Assembly (NCBI GenBank): GCA_947561715.1
Contig: OX387201.1
Coordinates: forward strand, 1,568,001-1,632,000
DNA: 64,000 bases
DNA from: Ascidia mentula
Lineage: Eukaryota; Chordata; Ascidiacea; Phlebobranchia; Ascidiidae
Reading direction: 5' to 3'
Position numbers and translations under genes: made by a program. Positions 49,555 to 59,500 of this stretch are shown here, one piece after another. Within the stretch, counting starts at the first letter, position 1; every line of letters begins with the position of its first letter. Under the pieces are notes generated by a model that worked only from the letters and a program-made list of their open reading frames with translations, was not told the origin of the DNA and ran no database searches.

Positions 49555-51666
49555 ATTTTTCCCGCTTTGTTTCTGTTTTAGCGCCAAATATATTAAACTG
49601 CATTGTTGATTTCGAAACATTTTGTTAATAATAAACTTTAGCGATAAAAGTTTGGATTGGCAGTGGATGGAAGTCGCAATAAAATCGACAAGTGATTTTC
49701 ATTGAGGCATTTATGTATGGAGCTGCTTTCCGCAAATAAGTATTTATCGGCTGCAATCATGCCTAACTGGGAAACGATAAAGCAGCAGTATAAGTGATAG
49801 AGCCAAAAACGTTTTTTTTATATTAAGCTGCAGACAGGGCCACTATTTCGACTTAATGGCGACTCTATAGCCACCACAAAGTGGAAATCTTGTCGGCTAT
49901 TTAGATGGCAGATCGTTGTAATTCACACCATAGTTACACTGATGAGATCGAAACAGTGGCTCTGTCTGTAGCTCACCATAAAAAAGCAGCAGATTTTATT
50001 AACTCGTTGATAGAGATCAACGGGAAATAGCACAAGAACGTGTAGTTTTTAAGTCCGTTGTCCACACTTCCGGCTTTGGGTGAGGAAATTTTGTGGCAGC
50101 AATTCGTAAAAGAAGGATGGAGTCCCAGCCACCCGTATATGCTGCTGGTGCTCACAAAGTAATATTGTATACAATTACCTGGGCATGAGTCACGAACTTT
50201 GCTGCGCGTTTGTATAACTTTCATAATTTAAAAAATAATATAATACAGTGCAGTGACCAAATTTCAATCCTTGACATACCAATACGTATTGGCGTTCCTA
50301 TAGACACATTAAAGGTAAAATAGAATTTAGATATTTTATAGATAAAATACAAACCCCCGCATTCTTTTTCTAATTACGTCCCGTATTTCCGAGAAACTGG
50401 CGCAGGCAATTTACATATGGCCGCTGAAATCGAACATTTAGAAGCACTGCAGTTGCCTGAGGGCTTTGTAAACAGCGACAGATTAGGATTTTTTACCAAA
50501 AAAAGGGCAGATGAATTGCCGATCTCAGTACTCTCAGGGCAAACTAAGTTGTAGAGCCACACTTCACAGAAAATGGGATTGATTAAACCATGGTTTTTGT
50601 GACTTTCACTTGATTTTTTAAAATACACTTTTAGGATTTGGAACCTGGTTGTTATTTGCAATACAACAAATTATAAATGTGATCTTTAATATTTGTTTAG
50701 CTTCGGATAAAAAAAAACGAAATGTTGGTTAGTGGATAATATTAAAAAACACAAGCAAAATTTAACATCAGTGTTCTGGCTTTGGGATTCAATTTCAGCG
50801 TTATCCCATTCTTCAGTTGGACGCGCACCAAGAATTTGTATTTGAATACCTCAACCAACCATTTAAACACTCATTTTGTTTTACAGCTTATCGTCGATAC
50901 CACCGTCATATTGTTTGCACACGATACTAAAGACAAACGTCATGTCCAGTTGTTTGACGTCATGCAACAATTGACCTGGGCGTTCTGTTTTGCAGCTTGG
51001 TTGGGAAAATGGTACTTTTTCGCCTGCGGCTAATTTTTAACTCAAACGTCAATAAATGACCTCAGCTCACCCAAAACTGTGCATTTCTCTTAACAGAAGA
51101 CTAAAGGTTTGGTTGCAATATAGGGAAAGTTTTGATAAACAAAAGGAAAAGTATGAAATATGAACGCCAAAACTAAGATGCTGGACATGTAAAACACCTG
51201 TGTTCATCATCAGTGCATCAGTGCCAAAGGTCCTCATGCCAAGTATGTTAGTCTGGTTATCAGCAAAATATACTTTCTGTAGTACTATAGTTTATACAGC
51301 TATAAAAACAAGTACCAAAAATCATCACCTGGGCAAGACGCGATTTGTTTTTTGCATGGGTTATTTTATGAACATTGTGTTGACGGGTGCAAATCGGACA
51401 TCTGTTGATATCGATCGGTGCCAGGTTCATTTCTGCAAAGGCATCGTGACTCTTGCCACCCGGTGCCTGCAAAACAACTTTTTCCCACGGGCGTGTTCAC
51501 GTAACCAAAACGATATACAAAAGTACCAACCTTCGGGTGAAGCACGATACGAGCACAACACAACAATTAATCGATAAGTACCGGTTATCGGTTTATTTAG
51601 AGCCGCTTGCGTTAGTCAGCGCTTTAAACTTGGCCCTCGGCGATGTGACGTAACAGTGCCGCTACC
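49555..51666. other. Intergenic between the tandem copies
   Basis: It holds the 3' end of unit A, a MITE at 49826-49973, and from about 50575 the upstream part of unit B. No exon is supported. Confidence 0.5.
49826..49973. mobile_element. Short MITE with 26-bp terminal inverted repeats
   Basis: The left end AGCTGCAGACAGGGCCACTA and the reverse complement of the right end (AGCTACAGACAGAGCCACTG) match at 17 of the first 20 positions, and the match continues for about six more. The 148-bp interior is non-coding and contains CCACAAAGTGGAAATCTTG, shared with the copies in the zinc-finger intron. A single end of the same type lies at about 60596-60622. No clear target duplication. Confidence 0.7.
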
Positions 51667-51741
51667 TTATATAAGGTCCACCGTTGAACTGCTGCAACAT
51701 TCATCTCAGCTTTATCTTCGAGCGAGAAACTGAAGAGAAAA
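51667..51741 (+). promoter_or_regulatory. Proximal promoter and leader of copy B
   Basis: TATATAAGG at 51667 precedes the ATG by 75 bases. The leader and the upstream TATCGGTTTATTT and TGACGTAAC elements are shared with copy A, which suggests both genes are expressed under similar control. Confidence 0.75.
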
Positions 51742-54700
51742 ATGAAGACTTTGCTTTTACTCTGCTGCGCTGTTTTCGCCGTGTCGGATGCATTTTTTAT
51801 TACTTCCCGTGAGTATCTAAAACGAGCAATTAATTTTGTCGAAAACTGTACTTTAGCACTGGTACAATGGCTTCAGCAGGCTGCTTACAAGGGTATAACT
51901 ATTTTCGTGATATATTATATTAAAAAAAGCCTGATAGTGTAAGAATGATCGTGTGCCACTAACGTATAATTGCTGTTTATTTTGTACAGTTAGCTGCAAA
52001 CCACCCTCCAGTCCATATCACGGTACTTATGGGCCTAGGAAATCGAGTTACAAATTTGGAGAAAAAATAACCTATTACTGCCCATCGCGGTACTTTCGCC
52101 TGCGAAAGAGTTTGACGCGAACTTGCCTTTTCGGCTCATTTCAACCAAAGGAGGAAGCTTATTGTGGTAAGTTGAATTTTTCAATCTAATGCTTTCTATG
52201 CTCTCATAACAGTGTCAGATAACTCATGTTAGTCAGCCGTCCGAACAGGTTCATACGAAACCCTCTATGGTCGCCAATGTAAGCTCTTCCGGAAAAACAA
52301 AACTTGACAAATTTTACGTTTTGATCGCTATAGGTTGCGCACCTAAACATCAGGAAATTATATCTGCAGTCGCGCTTATCAATATCTTCGTTTTTCTATT
52401 TTTGCAAGATGAATTGCTGCAAATTCTTTGGCTGCGGGTGTTTAGTATTAGTTGTGAAAATGTTTGTGTACAAAGGAGCCTGGTCTTTGCTGCACTGACC
52501 ACACGCCATTCTTAAAACCCTTATATGTCATTATTTAGACCCAATATGTCCGCGAGGTTATACTTGGATGGGTTACTATGACCGTGACGACCCATCAGCA
52601 ACTGGAGATCACGAGACTTTGTCGGATTTGAGGAAAAAACATCCCAAGCTCTGCGCCAGACCGATTTCCATACAAGCAAAGGTTAGGGGGAGTCTCGCAG
52701 ATTACAGAACCACTGGCCAGAAGGTTGAAATATCACCGACCCTCGGACTCCGTTGTTTGAATAAGAATGTGAAAGGAAACTGCAAGGATTACATTGTCAG
52801 GTTTTGCTGTGGTGAGTAACTTGCCTTCAGTGTTTTTAATGTTCACCCGATCGGAAAAGTGTTTAGTACCTACTTTATTAATAGACATCAATGAGTGTGA
52901 TAATAATCCGTGCGACACGAACGCCAGGTGCACTAACTTCGCTGGAAGCCACCGATGTACTTGTAACAGTGGTTATACTGGTAATGGACGAACTTGTTCA
53001 GGTAGGTTCAATACTTGTTGAAAACACATACTGCCCGTGTTTCTTTATGGGAAAATCGCTTTTTATCTGGGCTCCTAAAACGCAATATACACTTTTATAC
53101 ATACTCGGATAAAAAATTGTCACAGTAATATCTAAGTTTTGCGATGAGTCCAACTTTAAAGTCATGTGACTGGTTTTGTTCATATGATACTTTCATAAGC
53201 ACATGAATAACAGAGACGGTGGATTGAAAAACTGATGAATACCTTTTCAGTATTTGACCCATATGTCTGTTGTAGATGTTAACGAGTGTGCGAACTCCCC
53301 ATGCCACGAACACGCATCTTGCAGCAACTCTGTTGGAAGTTATAGTTGTGCTTGCAATACTGGATATTCTGGCAACGGGCATTCATGTCAAGGTACAAAT
53401 TATTATACTTTTTTTAAATTTCAACCAAGAGCCCGATATTTGTTTTTCAAATAATTGATGTTAATAAACGAAGGTTTGATCCAAATTCGTTGGCATAACA
53501 TCTATATTCCGAAAAATAAAATCACTATTACATTGTCAAGCGGAAATATGTTAACCGTTATAATCGATTGAGCGCACTCCGCAATAACAAATATGTTTTC
53601 AGACATAGATGAGTGCGAAGGTGGTGGACCTTGTGGACAAGGAGCTGTTTGTACAAACACAGATGGTTCGCACACCTGCAGTTGCCCTAACGGTTACACT
53701 GGAAATCCGTATGTTCAGTGCACAAGTATGTAATACTGCCCAGCTTCAACTTTTTTCATTCTTTGACTAAAATGCACACCGTGATTCTGATTAAGCATGC
53801 GTGAAACCTTTCACCGACATCATACTCATGCATTAAAACACACTGAAAAGTCCAGTTAATCGTGTGCCGTTACTGGTTTTGTAACGGATCCAAACGCATA
53901 CTGGTAGAGCCATCATACGTTTAATGTCTTATGTTTCGAAAGCTAATTGTATATCACTAACAGAAAATAGCGAAATTGTAAAGTTTTTAATGACAATACC
54001 TCTGAAATACAGGAGTCAATTGCCCCGCGCCCACGGCCCCGGCAAACGGACTAATACTTGGCCGCCTTAAAAACTCCTACAATCCTGGAGACAAAGTCTA
54101 CTTCGGCTGCGATCCTCATTTTAAGCATGACGCTCCCTCCGGTACCATTGCAAGATACACTTGCCAAAGCAGCGGCGAATGGACCGGATACAAGCCGACT
54201 TGCTACGGTAAGGAATATGAGATATAGGTGGCCGGCAACGAGAGAAGCGCGACGAAAAAGGCAATTAATCCGCTGCGTTGTAATGCGGTCAGGTTTTACG
54301 GCAGACTGATTTTTCACCAAGATTAAACTCCACGATTTAAAAATGAATATTGTTTGTTTTTGCAACAATTTGCTTACCCTCATTTCTTCATATAATTTGG
54401 TTCGCTGCGTTGCGTTTATTTTACTGAAGCACCTGACGGCACGTGACAGCGTACATAGCAACGTTAAGGCTATACGTGACGATATTAAGTCAAAAATCAA
54501 CTTACCATATTTGGAAATGTAGTTGATAGCGGCTTCGAAATTCGCTAAATATGAACGACTTACTTCGCCATACACGTGTTTATGTGCACTAAAAAAGCTC
54601 TCAACTTAAACATATTTCTTACACAGGGACGTGCAGGTTTGCCTGCAACACTGATTTACCGAAAAAAGTTCGTGGATCGCCACCTTGCGGATGCAATGCA

Positions 54701-55879
54701 ACGTGCGAGGAAAATGGAAATTGTTGCAAGGATTACGTTGATCTTTGTAGTAAGTTGCTCCCATGTTGGCTTGTGTTATAGTTGATTATGAAAAAAGTGG
54801 CTGATCCAGCTTAGCTGCGTTGCCAGTATATCTAATGATCTCAATAGCTGTAATCGCCTAGTAATGACCTGTCCAGTGGGAAGATTCTGCCTTTACTTCT
54901 GCATCACAAAAATAAAACTTCTGTGTTTATCATGAAATCCACAGCTCTGTGTTGAAAACACGTTTTTTCGTCATAACGAGTGTTCAGTTTACATTACATT
55001 TATGCTATAATAAGCGTTTGTGTAATGTGTAACTAAACATTTTGACAACAAACATTTTCGAAACATTTCGCATTATTAAATAAAACATTTCGTTTTTTTG
55101 TCACCAGTTTTGGCATTATTAATAACCCGGGGCATGTTTACGTTTTCAGCAAAATGTTCAAGCTCTTGTCAAGATCGACCGACGTGCAAATGTTCTGGTT
55201 TCTGCGGTTTCCGAAACAACGAATGCTGTTCCAATTACGAACAAAAGTGCAGTAAGTGTATTCCATTGAAGCGCTATCTAATAATACACTGATGTCATTT
55301 GTGCTAATTATAAGCTTATCTTATGGTGAAGTTAAGTTGATTTCATGTCTTCTGTGTTTTAGTCGAATTTGTGTTAAATATTGACACGGGTTATGTAAAA
55401 ATTTAACAAACTAAAATGATCATTTCACTCGCTACAAGCAAACTGTCTCTTTGATCAACCAATACACAGTGGTGAGATTCAGTCGATTCGTGGAATTTAT
55501 TGGCTTTCGCGAACCGGTTGTGTTAACAATCGTATATGTAGAACTATGTTTCACTTCGAGTATTGTATTCCCGCGGTAACGATGACACGCTGCTAGTATG
55601 CTAAAATACTTCCAACTTACCACTGCCTAGGCACGGTCACTGATCCACCGACTAAGTTACAATTAACGAACATAAAATGACCGATTATGGAATAGACTTC
55701 AGATGTTAATAATATTGTTTTTTTCAGGGTTCGTCCGCCCAACATGGGGTCCACCGGTTTCATTTTCGATTCCAACAAGATCGTTCCCTATCACCCCCTT
55801 CACCCGCTTCACACCCCCAAGTGGAGGCTTACCGACATTTTTACCATCTTCGTACCCGCCGCCACCTGGAAAGAAATGA
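51742..55879 (+). CDS. Secreted sushi-WxxW-EGF(3)-sushi-SMB(2) protein, copy B
   Basis: Ten exons, all introns phase 1, encode 481 residues: 51742-51808, 51990-52166, 52539-52811, 52885-53001, 53276-53392, 53603-53725, 54013-54207, 54627-54749, 55150-55251 and 55728-55879. In order: signal peptide identical to copy A; sushi (23-81); WxxW (82-172), where the last 80 or so residues are identical to copy A; three EGF domains (173-291); sushi (292-356); and two somatomedin-B-like domains (357-397 [17 protein letters not shown]; 398-431 [18 protein letters not shown]). A Pro/Ser/Thr-rich tail ends PPPPGKK. It lacks one pair of EGF exons present in copy A but keeps the second SMB exon. The EGF3 donor reads ACAA|GTATG where copy A has ACAG|GTATG; the phase is unchanged. 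A poly(A) signal lies at 55916. Confidence 0.92.
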
Positions 55880-56575
55880 GCTTTCCATCAACCGTCTTTA
55901 TGTGGCGCCGGAGTAAATAAAATAATTTGTATGTGGTTGATTACTAAGAGTTATTTTACAACTATTTCGTTAATAAACAAACCGCAAAGAGCAAAATTTG
56001 GTGTGCGTGGATAAGGGTCACAGCACAAACCTACCGACTACATGCAGTGTTGGGACAAAATGTGGAAGTGTTTTTCAATAAAAGTTTTTTTCACCTCAGA
56101 GGCCACGGGTAAAGAAGAAAACCGTACTTAAAACTAAGAAGCAGTTTCAGAAAATTTGCTCTTGTGTGGCCAGATCATCTCCCACTAGATTTTTCCGAGT
56201 ACGTACATTTACCGTGTCTAACTAACGGGTGGCATTCGGGCGTATTAAACATTTGGCACGCATCCTCATTTGAGTTGTGCATACCTTGGTATGGACATCC
56301 GTATGCTAAAAGCAAGTTTACATATTCTTGTATCCAATCTCAACCTTTTTACATACGCGTATTGACGAATTGCGCTAAGATTTTTTTGTTCGCGATCATA
56401 ACAAGATTGATGGCAGATTAAGGAAGGAAATATTTGTCACGAAATGTAAAAATTCCTTCTCGAAAGGAAAACATTACCAACATAGAGTTGTATTCCTACT
56501 GTATTGAAACATATGCAAGCACTCCAGTTGGTTGTTGGTTTTGCAAACAGCAACAGATTGAGACTTATAAGCACT
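55880..56575. other. Intergenic between copy B and the multicopper oxidase
   Basis: No exon is supported. The stretch includes the copy B poly(A) signal (55916) and the oxidase promoter, in which I could not pick out a TATA box at the usual distance. Confidence 0.4.
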
Positions 56576-59500
56576 ATGTTACGCGTAATCGCCATTATGA
56601 TTTGTTTGGCGGGTGTTGTTATATCGGAGAAGTGCAGTATGACCTCCCCTTGTCGCTTGAAAGGTAAGTTTATTATATTAAATTTATTAAACTCAGTGAA
56701 AGCAGAGAAACATAGGTTGTAGATTAATCATGGGCAAATGCAGTTCTCAGACAGCTCCATAACAACGGTGAAAAGAATTTCAAATTTTTATTTTTGGAAA
56801 CACTTTTGGAAAATCGTAATATACGCAGGCGGTCTCCCATTGGTGCAACCTAAGACGTTTCGATCGACCAACGGATTTCTTCAACTGAATTTGACAGTGG
56901 ATGTCGCAGATTTCAAAGTGGGATGGCTGGAACTCCCCAGACGAACTTACAACATGGGATTCCCTGGACCTACTTGGAAAATAAAAGCCGGAGACACAGT
57001 GAACGTCACACTAGTAAGTGTTTGGGTTAATTAAGGGAAAATGTTAAAACAGTTCGGTGTCTTGAAGTATCGACAACACTAGGGGTAATTTTGCGTCTGG
57101 AATGATTTTCGAATCTGTAACTGAAGTAGAAATGAAACTTTGTATACTTTGAATTCCCTGTTGTCTTTATGGCCAACAAAGACTCAGCAACAGATTTTAC
57201 AACAATTCCTGCAAGTAATCTTAAGTCGAAACAGTATTATAATAAAACGTTTCTGTGGTCACGACTTTTGCATTTGTCCATTGGGTTCTTGAGTTATATT
57301 TTTACCGAACACAACGTGCACATCTCTTGTACCTATAATGTTGGCATGTTTTATGTAAGATGTATGAAAGTGCGTTTGGGTAAACATAACAATTTTTAAT
57401 GTAGACCAACAAGCTTAGTAGACCGGACTATTACAGCAAGATCAACTTGTACCAATTCACGAATCACACAAACCTTCACACTCACGGTCTACACATCAGT
57501 GGAATGGCAAGTACTTTAATATACACCAATAACTACGTCAAGGCCCTTGAGAAGAATGTAAACCAGAGCGAGAACTTTTTCCTCATGAAGATTACATTAA
57601 CTTACAGGTGGAAGCCAGCTTTTATGATATAAATCTCTTAGTTTTGAGACAAATAAGAGGCCTCCGTTCCTATTCATGGACCCCACTAGACTGACATGGG
57701 CTGGTGCGCTGCACTAGCTGTATCCCCCTCCACTGGGGCCCGAACTATGTTGTAATGGGTAGGCTACTGACGGTGAAGGGAATATGTCATTTAGCCAGAT
57801 TACTAACATAGAGGAAAAGGCGATATTTTATTACAATGTACACAGAAATAATAATTTCGCCTAAACGGTGTCGTCAGGTTCTGTAGGTTAGACGTGCTGA
57901 TCGTCTGCCACTCTATATGTGGATTTTCGGATATATTTGAACCGAATTTAGCGTAAAACATGTTTGGCAATATAACCTTTTCTTTAAAGGAACCTCATGA
58001 CAGCATTTTTGTGAATGCGACTCCGAACAATGGTCAGTATCATTACAACTACAAAATAGTCGACTACCATTCCCCGGGTACTTTTTTCTATCACCCACAT
58101 CTACACGGATCAGTTCATGTTCAAGTAAGCAAAAAGAAACCTTAAGATAAGTATTTTTATCGGGGCGTGTTTTCGTTTTCCTACATTGGTTCTGGAACTT
58201 CTTCAAGCCGAAATGAAAAGTTTACAACGAAACAATGTTGCATTGGAATATTGCATGGAAACATTTATGGAGAGAATAATAATGAATTTTAAACAGATGA
58301 TATGGAAAATCGACGTTTTAAAATTTGCTATGTTCATTATCATTTGGTCGAAAGTGTCCGTCATTTGGGTTGCACTGTTTCAAATTATGAAAAACGTTAA
58401 GTTTTTTACGTCATTTATCAACTGATTAGAATACGACCACAATCGCAAAAACGTTAGTTTCTAGGTTAAAATCTGTCAGTCTTGGTATTTGAGACTAAGA
58501 TATTTCGCTTTCAAGAAATAGCATTCGAAATACCAAGACTGACAGACTTTAGTCTGGAAAATAACGTTTTTGGGATTGTGGTATAATTATACATAAGGTG
58601 GAAATGAGTCAGGGCAAATTGCAACAGAATAGAGAATGATTCCCAGGATCATTTAACAAGCATGATTAGGATTCGTAAAACTTTAGGGACGTTTATGACG
58701 ACAAAAAACGTCTTCTATGTTCAGGTAATGAGCGGGATGGCGGGGATGATTATAGTGGAAGACCCGGTCGACTCTCGGACTCCCCAGCACTTACAGGACG
58801 TATCGTGCCCGAAGAACTGTGAACACGATATACAGCTCGTGTTTCAAGCCCTTCTACGATATGCTGACGTTAACGGAACTCATGACGTCGGCTACGGAAT
58901 TCTGCAACAGGAAACTCACGATGGACTTTTTACGTATGGCGGCCTACATGGCGTTTGTTTGGTGTCGTTTCACGTCGAATCCATGCACTTTTTAAATCCC
59001 TGTTTGACTCTTTTTAAATCCCTGTTCCACATATTTAAAGATAATCCCGGAGAGGTGGAGTAATAATGTGTAGATTTCAATGAAAAAAAACTCTGCAAGT
59101 TTATCCTTAAAACCTCAGCATCTTAATCTAGTTTATTTTGAAAAGATCAAAATGTCATCTTACTAGTTTTTGGGAAAATCTGTATTTTCACAGAGCGCAA
59201 CAAATCAAGATCAACCAATCAGACGGACACGAAACTTTATTTGATTGGCTGATCGACCCTAAAAACGGCGTCAATAACTTTACGACCAACGGTCTTCTGA
59301 ATCCAGTCATGAACCTCACCACCGGCCAAGTTAAACGTTTCAGGTTTGACAAAAATTACTTTATAGAAAACACATATAAAAAAGTAATTCCAATCTTAGG
59401 ATGGTGAATGCTGGTGTGGCAACTATCTTAGAATTGTATATTTCGGATGAGCACAACAACCCGGCGTGTGATTTCTATGAGATCGCGTTCGACGGCATGT

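Larger units (their letters stand above)
44205..49640 (+). repeat. Segmental tandem duplication, unit A
   Basis: The unit begins near a shared AAACCATGGTTTTT block (44217 and 50586). It continues through a conserved upstream block (ACCAACCATTTAAACACTCA at about 44488 and 50855) and the proximal promoter, to the 3' end of the gene. Start codons are 6422 bp apart. The second copy is 50575-55925. Divergence is uneven along the unit. Confidence 0.85.
50575..55925 (+). repeat. Segmental tandem duplication, unit B
   Basis: Second copy of the unit at 44205-49640. The upstream blocks, promoter, leader, signal peptide exon and WxxW exon are nearly identical. The C-terminal sushi and SMB exons are much more diverged. 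Confidence 0.85.

Noticed and set aside
54051-54575. 174-residue minus-strand open frame in copy B
   Set aside because: It is antisense to the second sushi exon and intron; no domain or splice support on that strand.
57661-57790. Locally GC-rich stretch in an oxidase intron that looks foreign
   Set aside because: No open frame, terminal repeats or second copy was seen, so nothing can be claimed.
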